The translations under genes and the position numbers were made by a program. Below are positions 25,363 through 33,847 of a stretch of 64,000 bases of DNA, piece after piece. Under the pieces are notes generated by a model. The model ran no database searches, had not been told where the DNA came from, and worked only from the letters and a program-made list of their open reading frames with translations. Within the stretch, counting starts at the first letter, position 1, and every line of letters begins with the position of its first letter. The stretch comes from Chitinophagaceae bacterium (GTDB lineage Bacteria; Bacteroidota; Bacteroidia; Chitinophagales; Chitinophagaceae). The stretch is from positions 1 to 64,000 of the forward strand of contig CAHJWK010000008.1 of NCBI GenBank assembly GCA_903642275.1, given 5' to 3'.

Positions 25363-26118
25363 ATGAATGCTTATCTAAAAATTTTAATTGCAATCGTATT
25401 CGTGTTTGTTTTTTTATGTACTATAAATACAGTGCAGGCGCAGATTTCAAAAAATTATTTTGAGGTTGGTTTAGGTTTGGGTACTACTATTTACCAGGGC
25501 GATATTGAGGTGACCTCAGCGGGAAATTATAAAAGATTACGCCCGGCTTTAAGTATTTATGGCGGCAAATGGCTAAGCAAATATTTTTTAGTACAAGGCA
25601 GTTTTACGCATGGTGCAATAACGGCGTATGATGCAGATTGGAAAACACCGGCTTACAAACAATTAAGAAATTTAAACTTTCATACGTCAATAAATGAGGT
25701 AGATGCTCGCATTGTATTTAGCCCGTTTGGTAATGCTGCTTACACGCCGGATAAGCGCTGGTATCCTTATTTATTTGCGGGTGCAGGCATTGTATTCACA
25801 CATGTTAAGCGCAACTATAGTGGTATTGATTCTTCTTTTTTAACGGCTAAGAATATGGATAATCTTGCGCTTGATTCTGCGCATAAATTACCATCTGTTA
25901 TTCATTCTGTTCCGTTTGGTGCCGGTGTGCGTTATGTAGTGTCACCACATATTTCTTTGTTTGCAGAATTTGCTTATCACCTTCCTGTTACAGATTACCT
26001 GGATGGCTTTAGTTATATAGCCAATCCCCGGCAAAAAGATAATTATTACAATTACAGCATTGGTGTAAACTATACTTTTTTTAATAATGCCAGTAAGTGC
26101 CCGAAGGTGAAGCGATAA
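25363..26118 (+). CDS. DUF6089-like outer-membrane beta-barrel protein
   Basis: About 251 residues. I start at the ATG at 25363, which gives a clear signal peptide (NAYLKILIAIVFVFVF...VQAQ); the upstream in-frame start adds 25 basic residues without resemblance. The mature part opens with YFEVGLGLGTTIYQGDI, typical of DUF6089 barrels, continues with alternating hydrophobic strands (PYLFAGAGIVFTHV, PFGAGVRYVVSPHISLFAEFAY) and ends close to the terminal strand YYNYSIGVNYTFF. The family is Bacteroidota-specific with no established function. Confidence 0.8.
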   Translation: MNAYLKILIAIVFVFVFLCTINTVQAQISKNYFEVGLGLGTTIYQGDIEVTSAGNYKRLRPALSIYGGKWLSKYFLVQGSFTHGAITAYDADWKTPAYKQLRNLNFHTSINEVDARIVFSPFGNAAYTPDKRWYPYLFAGAGIVFTHVKRNYSGIDSSFLTAKNMDNLALDSAHKLPSVIHSVPFGAGVRYVVSPHISLFAEFAYHLPVTDYLDGFSYIANPRQKDNYYNYSIGVNYTFFNNASKCPKVKR

Positions 26119-26139
26119 AGCATTAGAGTAATACACAAA

Positions 26140-26796
26140 TCAAAACCGCGTGCTTAACGAGAGAAAAATTGTATTCCTGTTTACGTTATTTACAACTGTT
26201 TGTCTTTTTATACTATTAAATGGAGTAATCTCCCATGAAAATTTATCAAACTGAAGTTCGTAGGCAAGTTTTAATAATAAAGAATTGCTTTTATTTTTTT
26301 TACAATTAAGCACTATTGCAAATGAGCTTACCGAGCCGCCTTTTTCAGTATAATACGAAGCAAGATTTTGCTTTTTAAAATCAAATCCTGTCTTTATTTC
26401 TGACTCAATAAAATGATTGCTGTTGATTTTAAACAGCTGAATGTTTATGCCAGCCTGTAAAGGCACTGTTACCTCCGTAAAATTTTCGCCGCCAAAACCT
26501 TGTTCGAGGTAATGAATGTTTATGCCTGATGAAATGCCTGCTTTAATTTTTTCTGATACCTGCCTCCATGCACCGGCACGAATTGCTATAACCGGCAGCC
26601 TGTATCTTTTGGCTTTAAATTCATCAACAACAAATCCCGGATTAATGGTTGAGTAATAATATTTAAAACTCGTTGGCCCGATTGAATTTCCAATTCCTCC
26701 ACCTATATCAAATTGATACTTGTTGCTTTGTGCAGCACTGGCATAATAAATTATTATGCATGAAATAAATATTGATATTCTGTAAAATGTTTGCAC
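26140..26796 (-). CDS. Outer-membrane beta-barrel protein, unknown family
   Basis: A 218-residue protein with a likely signal peptide (FYRISIFISCIIIYYASAAQ) and a start codon GTG at 26796. The mature part shows alternating amphipathic strands (KYQFDIGGGIGNSIG, VIAIRAGAWRQVS, AGISSGINIHYLEQGFGG) and ends in NTIFLSLSTRF, a terminal aromatic that is a barrel-insertion signal. It could be a PorT-like barrel, but I do not recognise a specific family. It is convergent with the preceding barrel gene and divergent from the FN3-like gene, with the 21-bp array in between. Confidence 0.65.
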   Translation of the reverse strand: MQTFYRISIFISCIIIYYASAAQSNKYQFDIGGGIGNSIGPTSFKYYYSTINPGFVVDEFKAKRYRLPVIAIRAGAWRQVSEKIKAGISSGINIHYLEQGFGGENFTEVTVPLQAGINIQLFKINSNHFIESEIKTGFDFKKQNLASYYTEKGGSVSSFAIVLNCKKNKSNSLLLKLAYELQFDKFSWEITPFNSIKRQTVVNNVNRNTIFLSLSTRF

Positions 26797-26890
26797 TGCT
26801 TACTCTCAAATATACACAACTCAATCACCCGAATTTTCCAACTACAAACCGCACTGGTAACCTCAACCCACAACTTAGCAAACTTCTAAT

Positions 26891-27058
26891 CCATGTTAAC
26901 AAACATGGCGGTGATGTTTACTATCTTTTGTTTCATGTTTACAAACATGGCACTCATGTTTACTAACTCAATGCTCATGTTTGCTATCATGGCGCTCATG
27001 TTTGCTAACTAAACTTCCATGTTTACTAACATGAGGCCCATGTTTACTAAATCAACCC
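26891..27058. repeat. Tandem array of eight 21-bp degenerate units (CATGTTTACnAACATGG type)
   Basis: Eight units of exactly 21 bp start at 26891, 26912, 26933, 26954, 26975, 26996, 27017 and 27038 with no gaps. Each begins with a near-invariant CATGTTT-like block; units 1, 3 and 7 continue into AACATG and so are palindromic (for example CATGTTT-AC-AAACATG). The other halves vary. The array fills about half of the 351-base gap between a beta-barrel gene and the FN3-like gene. The remaining gap (27059-27147) is AT-rich. Not a CRISPR: there are no spacers. Confidence 0.9.
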
Positions 27059-27147
27059 AAAAACAGGTATTTTTTAAAAATTTTGTGAAATATGTTAAAA
27101 TAATTAACTTTAACTGTCAATCAATTTTTTAATAAAATCTAATAACT

Positions 27148-27813
27148 ATGGCAAAGCTAATTGTAGTTCTTATGAACTGGATAAGGATGTCGCCCCTTCA
27201 AATGGCGGCGTTTGCGCACAACATTGCGGCAAAAATGTCTCCTCCTAATGTAAAAATTCCTGACTCTCCAACGCCGCCATTTACGCCTGCACAAATGGAT
27301 GATGCTTCCGACCGGCTGGAGCTGGCCTATGCTAACCGCATGAACGGCGCAGAAGCAAAAACAGAATTCGAGAATGCGGATACGGCACTGGACGGAATGC
27401 TGCATGATGATGCCGGGTATGTAAATACGGTGGCTGCCGGTAACAAAGTAATTATTGAAGCTTTTGGCTTTACGGCTACCAGCAACAGCCGCAATAAAGC
27501 AGTGGTGCCGGCGGTGCCTGTTGCGCCGGTTATAAGCGGTAACGCTTCGGCGGTGCATTTGCAAATACCTTCAGTGCCCGGTGCCGACAGTTATTGCTGG
27601 GTTATTTTTACCGGCGATGCAACCGTTGCCACTGTTGCCGAAACGCACATTGTGCTTTCGGGTGCAGCCATTGTAATACCAGACGGCACCACGCGGGAAG
27701 TTTTAAGAAACATTATACCGGCTGGCACAAAAATAAGCGTGCAGGTGCTGGCACAAAATACTGCAGGTAAAAGCGGCTTTAGCCCGCTGATTAGTTTTAC
27801 AGTGGGCAGTTAA
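27148..27813 (+). CDS. Fibronectin-III-like protein of unusual base composition
   Basis: A 221-residue protein without a classic signal peptide. An N-terminal helical part (SPLQMAAFAHNIAAKM...SPTPPFTPAQMDDASDRLE to GYVNTVAAGN) is followed by a C-terminal beta domain (VHLQIPSVPGADSYCWVIF...ISVQVLAQNTAGKSGFSPLIS) shaped like a fibronectin type III module. I recall similar two-part proteins in other Bacteroidota; their function is unknown. The gene is clearly richer in G+C than its neighbours: bases 27481-27540 contain 36 G+C of 60. This, and its position just after a 21-bp array, suggest different ancestry. Confidence 0.6.
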   Translation: MAKLIVVLMNWIRMSPLQMAAFAHNIAAKMSPPNVKIPDSPTPPFTPAQMDDASDRLELAYANRMNGAEAKTEFENADTALDGMLHDDAGYVNTVAAGNKVIIEAFGFTATSNSRNKAVVPAVPVAPVISGNASAVHLQIPSVPGADSYCWVIFTGDATVATVAETHIVLSGAAIVIPDGTTREVLRNIIPAGTKISVQVLAQNTAGKSGFSPLISFTVGS

Positions 27814-27832
27814 GTTACCTTTTTACAAACAG

Positions 27833-27860
27833 AAACACCTTTGCAGTTGCAAAGGTGTTT
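27833..27860. terminator. Bidirectional intrinsic terminator
   Basis: AAACACCTTTGCA / TGCAAAGGTGTTT make a 13-bp stem with a minimal loop followed by T-rich DNA, between the FN3-like gene and the convergent S9 peptidase. Confidence 0.8.
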
Positions 27861-27881
27861 TTGTTTATACGATGAAGCTGT

Positions 27882-30035
27882 CTATTTCTTTGGCTGAAAA
27901 TCAGGATGGCCGCATTGCCACAACACAAATGAAAACATATTGGCAAAGTTGGCGAAGGTTACGCTTTTATCTTCTGTAAAATGGCCATTATCATAATTGA
28001 TTTTCATTAAAACCGGCTTGCCTGATGTGGATGCATTTTGCAAGGCTGCACAAAACTTACCCGGCTCCCAGGCTACCACACGGGGATCGTTCCATCCACC
28101 AACACAAATTACCGCAGGATATTTTGTACCACTCTTTACATGCTGCATTCCATCCATTTCGTACAAAGCTTTGCATTCAACACTATCCTGTACAGTACCA
28201 AATTCAGGAATGTTTACCGGCCCGTTTGAACCGAATTCAAGGCGCATAGCATTGGCGCATCCCACATTACAAATAGCGGCTGCAAATAAATCAGGCCGTT
28301 CTGTTACGGCGCGGCTTATTAAAACGCCACCGGCGCTGGTGCCCATGCCTGCCAGTTTTTGCGGCGAAGTATAACCTTTGCTCACCATGTATTCGCCACA
28401 GCTTATAAAATCTTTCCAGGTGTTTGGCTTGCTGGTTTTATAACCAGCTTTATACCATGCCTCACCTTTCTCGCTGCCGCCACGCACATGCGGCACAGCC
28501 ACTACCACACCTCTTACAACAAGTGCATTATAGCGTGTACTGAAATACGGCGTCATGCTTATGCCATAAGCGCCGTAAGCATCCATAAAACAAACATTGC
28601 TGCCATCCATCTTAATGCCTTTTTTATGAATGATAGATAAAGGAATCATGGCGCCGTCTTCACCTTTTGCCTGCACTTCTTCTACTACTATATCCTGGTA
28701 AGGCACCGGATAAACAACAGGCTTATTGAAGTTGCTGGGCGAAAACGCATCTGTTTCTGCATTGTAATTAAACTCTGTAGTAGGTTTGTTCCAGGATGTA
28801 ATGTCAACAAGGCAATTGTTTGATTTGGTATCAATACAATTAACGCCTGCAGTGCCTGAAAAAGGCAGTTTTACTTCCGTTGTTTTTTTTGTACCGAAAT
28901 TATATTTAGAAATGAAATTGTTTATGCCATCACTGTATGTAATGAACATATAGTCTTTACAATAAGCGATGCTTTCAATTGTTTGGTCTGCTTTTTCAGC
29001 AGCAACGGTTGTGGCATTGCTCCAGTCAGGATGTTTTAAACTGCTGTAAACCACTTTATAATTTTTGGCACCGTTATAAGTAATCGCGTACATGTCATCA
29101 TTTTTAATAACTAATCCACGTACCAACTTATCTGCGGGTGTGCACAATACCTGCCATTGTATTTTTGATGCATTGAGTTGATCAATTGGCGCATAGAACA
29201 TAGTCATTTCATTCTGCACACTTCCTTCGCCGGCAAATATGTAATTCTTTGAATCTTCATCTAAAAATGTGTAAGGATACACGCTTGGGTCAATATGCAG
29301 GTCAGGATAACTGGCATTACTGAAATAATCAACATCGTTGTTTATATCACCACCCAATGCATGCATTTTTGTTTTTGAACTTAGCCTTGAAGTTGGGTCT
29401 TTACTGTCAGCAGATTTTATCCATTGGTACATGAATGATTTATTATCAAACGTCCAGCCGCCAAAACCTGCTGATGGGGGAATTGAATCCTGTGAGAATT
29501 GTTTTGTATCAACGTCAAGGATTTTTATGATGGATACTTCTGCACCTTGATTTGCATAAGCAATGGCTAATTTCTTTCCATCAAAACTTGGTGCAATGCT
29601 TTGTACAGAAAGTGTTTTGCCGGGTATATAAGATGTAGGATCGAATAACAGTTGTTCCTGCCCGTTCATGCCTTCTCTGTAAAAAACTTTTCCAACATTC
29701 TCACCGGCTAAAGTTTTACGGTAAAATAATCTTCCGCCTTCCCATGCAAATGATCCTATAACTGACGGGCGCAGTTTGTCAAGGCTTTTCCATTCTGCCA
29801 TAAGCGAATCCCTTCCGTTCAGATTATTTAAAATTGAATCGGTATAAATTGCCTGTTGCTTAAACCATGTTTCTACTACCGGCGTTTCAATATGTTCAAG
29901 CCAGCGGTAAGGATCATGATAGGTTATACCAAAATAAGTGTTTGTACTGTCTTCCATTTTTGTGGATGGATAATGATATTGTGCTGATGCAGTTAATAAA
30001 ATAACTGTACAGCAAAGAGTAAGCAGCGTTTTCAT
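27882..30035 (-). CDS. Prolyl oligopeptidase family serine peptidase (S9)
   Basis: A 717-residue protein with a signal peptide (MKTLLTLCCTVILLTASAQ), so it is probably periplasmic. The start of the mature chain (DPYRWLEHIETPVVETWF) and the size match S9A prolyl oligopeptidases: an N-terminal beta-propeller and a C-terminal alpha/beta-hydrolase domain. Catalytic triad: Ser567 in GTSAGG, Asp in GGWNDPRV, His in YDNGHF. The segment VRGGSEKGEAWYKAG also fits. It likely cleaves proline-containing peptides. Monocistronic. Confidence 0.92.
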   Translation of the reverse strand: MKTLLTLCCTVILLTASAQYHYPSTKMEDSTNTYFGITYHDPYRWLEHIETPVVETWFKQQAIYTDSILNNLNGRDSLMAEWKSLDKLRPSVIGSFAWEGGRLFYRKTLAGENVGKVFYREGMNGQEQLLFDPTSYIPGKTLSVQSIAPSFDGKKLAIAYANQGAEVSIIKILDVDTKQFSQDSIPPSAGFGGWTFDNKSFMYQWIKSADSKDPTSRLSSKTKMHALGGDINNDVDYFSNASYPDLHIDPSVYPYTFLDEDSKNYIFAGEGSVQNEMTMFYAPIDQLNASKIQWQVLCTPADKLVRGLVIKNDDMYAITYNGAKNYKVVYSSLKHPDWSNATTVAAEKADQTIESIAYCKDYMFITYSDGINNFISKYNFGTKKTTEVKLPFSGTAGVNCIDTKSNNCLVDITSWNKPTTEFNYNAETDAFSPSNFNKPVVYPVPYQDIVVEEVQAKGEDGAMIPLSIIHKKGIKMDGSNVCFMDAYGAYGISMTPYFSTRYNALVVRGVVVAVPHVRGGSEKGEAWYKAGYKTSKPNTWKDFISCGEYMVSKGYTSPQKLAGMGTSAGGVLISRAVTERPDLFAAAICNVGCANAMRLEFGSNGPVNIPEFGTVQDSVECKALYEMDGMQHVKSGTKYPAVICVGGWNDPRVVAWEPGKFCAALQNASTSGKPVLMKINYDNGHFTEDKSVTFANFANMFSFVLWQCGHPDFQPKK

Positions 30036-30106
30036 TATAATAATTTTAAGTGAACCAATTAAGTAGTTGGTAAATATAGAAAATAAGCAATTTAATATTG
30101 CGCAAT

Positions 30107-30724
30107 TTATTTAGACGGTTTAACTGGTGCATTATCCTTCCACGTCCAGCAATATAAACATGCATACGTTCTGTATGGCAACCATTTTGCGGAGAGCTTC
30201 AACATCTTTTCGCGCTGTTGTTTTTTATTAAGCTTATGCAGTTTATATATATTGATGATGGCTTGTTGAACGCCGAAATCATCAATAGAAAAAACATCTT
30301 CACGGCCAAGCGCAAACATTAAAAGCATTTCAACCGTCCACTTGCCAACACCTTTAATTTGCGTAAGCAATTCTATTATTGCTTCATTGGTCATGGCATG
30401 TAATTTCTTATCGGTTATCTTATGTTCATCACAAAATGCTGCAACATTTTTTACATAAGATGCCTTTGCGTTTGATAAGCCAATACTGCGTAAAGTTTCT
30501 GTTGATGTATCAGCAATTTGTTTTGCCGTTGGATTTTTTTTATGATATAAAGCAAGGAAGCGCTGGTAAATTATCCGGGCAACTTTTACATTTAGCTGCT
30601 GGCTCATGATGCTGCTAATTAACTGCAGCATAATATTTTTATGCGGCTTGATGCGCTCATGCACAGGGTCAGTAACTAAAGCTGAAAATTTTTTATCTTG
30701 TTTCAGATGATGCATGTATTCCAT
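30107..30724 (-). CDS. DNA-3-methyladenine glycosylase II (AlkA-like)
   Basis: A 205-residue HhH-GPD base-excision glycosylase. The domain starts at LISSIMSQQLNVKVA; the helix-hairpin-helix is LTQIKGVGKWTVEM (about 120-133), and the catalytic Asp is Asp149 (or Asp148) in VFSIDDFGVQQA. WLPYRTYACLYCWTW closes the fold. There is no AlkA N-terminal domain and no iron-sulphur cysteine loop. It removes alkylated purines from DNA. Monocistronic between the S9 peptidase and GH97 genes. Confidence 0.9.
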   Translation of the reverse strand: MEYMHHLKQDKKFSALVTDPVHERIKPHKNIMLQLISSIMSQQLNVKVARIIYQRFLALYHKKNPTAKQIADTSTETLRSIGLSNAKASYVKNVAAFCDEHKITDKKLHAMTNEAIIELLTQIKGVGKWTVEMLLMFALGREDVFSIDDFGVQQAIINIYKLHKLNKKQQREKMLKLSAKWLPYRTYACLYCWTWKDNAPVKPSK

Positions 30725-30817
30725 AAAATCAAAAGTAAAAATTCAAAAGGCGAATGCAATATGTTGTTTAAATTTATGATTGCATTTTAATCTAATATTT
30801 TACTCAATATTTGCCGT

Positions 30818-32791
30818 ATGATTAAAAACTTCATTCCTGCCCTTATAAGCATACTCATTATTGCAGTGAATGTATCAGCGCAAAATAAGATGAGCGTTTC
30901 GTCGCCCAACGGGCAAATAACTTACCTGTTTAACATTAATAAGGGCATGCCGGAGTATGCAGTTAAGTTTAAAAATAAAATACTTGTTGAATACAGCACA
31001 CTTGGTTTAAATTTTATAAGTGATTCTTTCAGCAATTATATTAAAGCAGGTAAAATAACTGTAACCAATGGCATGGATGATTATACGCTGCCGGAAGGAA
31101 AAACAAGTGCTGTACACGATGCGTATAAAGAAGCATTGGTACCTATGCAGCAAACAGGCAGCAACAGGATGATTAATTTACGCGTAAGAATTTTTAATGA
31201 TGGCATTGGTTTCAGATACGAGTTTCCTCAGCAGCAAAATGATACATCTGTAACAATCACTAATGAGAACAGCACATTTAATTTAGCCGGAAACCCAACA
31301 GCAAGAGTAGCTTTTTTAGAAGATTATTTTACCTCACATGAACATCGTTATAATGTGTTGCCTTTGAACAATATTAAAAATGATACGCTGATGGATATGC
31401 CTGCGTTATTCCAGTTTACAGGTAATACATTTATGGCAATTACAGAGGCCAATTTGTTAGATTATGCCGGCATGAGTTTAATAAAACGCAATGGCATACT
31501 TACCAGCCAGCTTACACCATTGCCAGACCAGGATTTAATAAAAGTAAAAGCAACGTTGCCGCATCACAGTCCGTGGAGAGTAATGATAATAAGCGACAGG
31601 ATTGGTGCGTTGATTGAATCAAATATTCTTACTAATCTTAGTGACCCGTCTAAAATACAGGATGTATCATGGCTGAAACCGGGCAAGGCGAGTTTCCATT
31701 GGTGGAATGGTGATATATCACCGGACACAACCTGGGAGCCGGGTGTTGACAATGACTTCAACAAATACTACATTGATTTTTGTGCAAGAAACAACATTCA
31801 ATATCATACAATAATTGGTTACAGAAAAGTAGCCTGGTATCAGAATGACGGCCAGGATTATGAACCCGGGCCTAATACAAATGTATTGATACCAAGACCG
31901 GGATTGGATATACAGGCACTGAGCGATTATGCAAAAAGCAAAGGTGTACGATTGCGTTTTTGGGTTCACTGGCATGCATTATATCCAAAGCTTGATAGCG
32001 CATTTACCCAGTTTGAAAAATGGGGTATTGAAGGAATGATGGTTGATTTTTTAAACCGGGATGACCAGGAAATGGTAAAAATCCAGGAAGAGATTTTGCA
32101 AAAAGCTGCGGAACATCATCTTGAAATACAATTTCACGGAGCTTATAAACCAACCGGTTTAAACCGAACCTATCCAAACGAATCTACACGTGAAGGAACA
32201 TTGAACTATGAGAATGATAAGTGGGGCAATCTTATCACGCCGGATGATGATATCAATATTCCTTTTACAAGAGGTCTTGCCGGCCCAACAGATTATCATC
32301 TTGGCGGATTTAGGGCAATGCCGCAATCGAGCTTTATAGTGCAGGCAACACGGCCGCATATACTAGCTACGCGCTGCCACATGCTGGCCATGTATGTTGT
32401 TTTAGAAAATCACATGGCAATGGTTTGTGATGAACCGCAGGCTTATGAAGGCCAGCCCGGTTTTGAATTTATTAAAGAAGTGCCTACTGTTTGGGATGAA
32501 ACTATTGTACCGAATGCAGAAGTTGGTGAATGGGTTTCTATTGCACGCAGAAAAGGAACAGATTGGTATATAGGAACAATTAATAACAGTAAAGCAAAAA
32601 CGGTAACTATTCCGTTAAAGTTTTTACCGGTAGGAAATTATCATGCAACAATTTATAAAGATTCTGCTAATGCGGTAAATTATCCTAATCAACTTATTAA
32701 AGAAGAGAAGACAATAACTTCAGCAGATAACATCACTATTGATCTGCCTTCCGGTGGTGGTGTTGCTATGCGATTACAGTTAAGTAAATAA
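30818..32791 (+). CDS. GH97 glycoside hydrolase (probable retaining alpha-galactosidase subgroup)
   Basis: A 657-residue GH97 protein with a signal peptide ending VSAQ. The N-terminal beta-sandwich starts with VSSPNGQITYLF, then comes the (beta/alpha)8 barrel (WHALYPKLD..., GMMVDFLNRDDQEMV) and a C-terminal beta domain. Asp410 in MMVDF sits where the retaining GH97 enzymes have their nucleophile; inverting SusB-type enzymes lack it. I infer alpha-galactosidase-like retention rather than alpha-glucosidase activity. Residues around QFHGAYKPTGLNRTYPN also match. No SusCD pair adjoins it. Confidence 0.88.
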   Translation: MIKNFIPALISILIIAVNVSAQNKMSVSSPNGQITYLFNINKGMPEYAVKFKNKILVEYSTLGLNFISDSFSNYIKAGKITVTNGMDDYTLPEGKTSAVHDAYKEALVPMQQTGSNRMINLRVRIFNDGIGFRYEFPQQQNDTSVTITNENSTFNLAGNPTARVAFLEDYFTSHEHRYNVLPLNNIKNDTLMDMPALFQFTGNTFMAITEANLLDYAGMSLIKRNGILTSQLTPLPDQDLIKVKATLPHHSPWRVMIISDRIGALIESNILTNLSDPSKIQDVSWLKPGKASFHWWNGDISPDTTWEPGVDNDFNKYYIDFCARNNIQYHTIIGYRKVAWYQNDGQDYEPGPNTNVLIPRPGLDIQALSDYAKSKGVRLRFWVHWHALYPKLDSAFTQFEKWGIEGMMVDFLNRDDQEMVKIQEEILQKAAEHHLEIQFHGAYKPTGLNRTYPNESTREGTLNYENDKWGNLITPDDDINIPFTRGLAGPTDYHLGGFRAMPQSSFIVQATRPHILATRCHMLAMYVVLENHMAMVCDEPQAYEGQPGFEFIKEVPTVWDETIVPNAEVGEWVSIARRKGTDWYIGTINNSKAKTVTIPLKFLPVGNYHATIYKDSANAVNYPNQLIKEEKTITSADNITIDLPSGGGVAMRLQLSK

Positions 32792-32898
32792 TTTCTGTTA
32801 GCTCCTTAACTCTGTGCTCAAAAAATTATCGCATTGAGTTAACAGAGCGCACAGAGATTTTATGATAAACTTGTATAAGACTTATTTAAATATGCGAA

Positions 32899-33678
32899 TT
32901 AATGCACCAATAAGTTTTGAAAGCTGGTTGTATCACCGCTGAACACGTTAAAATCAACCCTTGTTTTTATACCATTAACCCTGCCTGCAGCATTGTGTTG
33001 CCAAAAGCTCCAGCCATTCTTTATTCCCGGGTCTTTCTGCACAAAATAATGCGCTACCCAAAGCGGGTAATCATCAAAATCATCACCCAAAAAATTATTA
33101 TAAAAACTGATGTTGGTATAAATAATCGGCTTTATATGATATGCCTGTTCAACAATTTGCAACCAGAGTAAAATACGATGCCGCATACTGTCAACGTTCA
33201 CACCATACAACTCTTCAATGTCAAGCACCGGCGGCAAATCACCAAGTTCTATTTTAACTGTTTTTATAAAATTCTGTGCCTGCAGTCTTCCGCTTTTTGT
33301 GGCAAGAAAAAAATGATAAGCCCCTCTTGTAACATTTGCGTCTTTTGCGTGTTGCCAGTTATTGGCAAACTGCTTATCAACACTGATTAAGCCTTCCGTC
33401 GCTTTTATAAATGCAAAGCGGATGTTTATATCCTGGTCGTGCACAGCAGCAACAGCAGGCCAGTAAATATTTCCTTGGTAATTGCTTACATCAATACCAT
33501 GTATTTTAAAACCTAAAGGAAGCTGAATAGCAAAATCAGGATATAAAGCAAACCTTGCTTCTTCTTTTTTTTGATTGTGTTTGTAAGCAACATAAATATA
33601 TAAGCCAAGCGCAGTTACAATTGCTGAAACAATGATGAAAATCCGGTTGTTATTTTTTTTCCTGCTTCGCTTAGCCAT
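32899..33678 (-). CDS. GH25 lysozyme-like muramidase, membrane anchored
   Basis: A 259-residue protein. A basic start (MAKRSRKKNN) and one transmembrane helix (about 13-31) place the domain in the periplasm. GH25 motifs: GIDVSNYQG with Asp63, AFIKATEG, GAYHFF, and the catalytic pair Asp153/Glu155 in PVLDIEE, ending with WQHNAAGRVNG...VDFNVFSG. It should cleave the N-acetylmuramic acid to N-acetylglucosamine bond of peptidoglycan. The 107-base gap to GH97 has a CTCTGTGC / GCACAGAG inverted repeat (32810-32856). Confidence 0.9.
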   Translation of the reverse strand: MAKRSRKKNNNRIFIIVSAIVTALGLYIYVAYKHNQKKEEARFALYPDFAIQLPLGFKIHGIDVSNYQGNIYWPAVAAVHDQDINIRFAFIKATEGLISVDKQFANNWQHAKDANVTRGAYHFFLATKSGRLQAQNFIKTVKIELGDLPPVLDIEELYGVNVDSMRHRILLWLQIVEQAYHIKPIIYTNISFYNNFLGDDFDDYPLWVAHYFVQKDPGIKNGWSFWQHNAAGRVNGIKTRVDFNVFSGDTTSFQNLLVH

Positions 33679-33847
33679 CAGCCCGCAACTTACAATGCTG
33701 TATTATCAACGTAAAATTTATTGCATGATTATAATCAATCAACCACACTCCTGTTGAATATATATGATGATATTAAAATTTTTGTCTGAAAAGTGTCATC
33801 ATTTCTGCAGGTAAACATCTTTAAAATGATAGTTGTATTTTTACATC

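Noticed and set aside
26772-26966. A 64-codon frame through the first array.
   Set aside because: Same reason: array-derived, overlaps the start of the barrel gene, with no protein-like composition.
26891-27058. CRISPR array.
   Set aside because: Units are 21 bp and contiguous with no unique spacers and no cas genes anywhere in the window.
32810-32856. CTCTGTGC / GCACAGAG inverted repeat as terminator of the GH97 gene.
   Set aside because: The loop is 31 bases and there is no T-run; it is noted only as a common intergenic word pattern.
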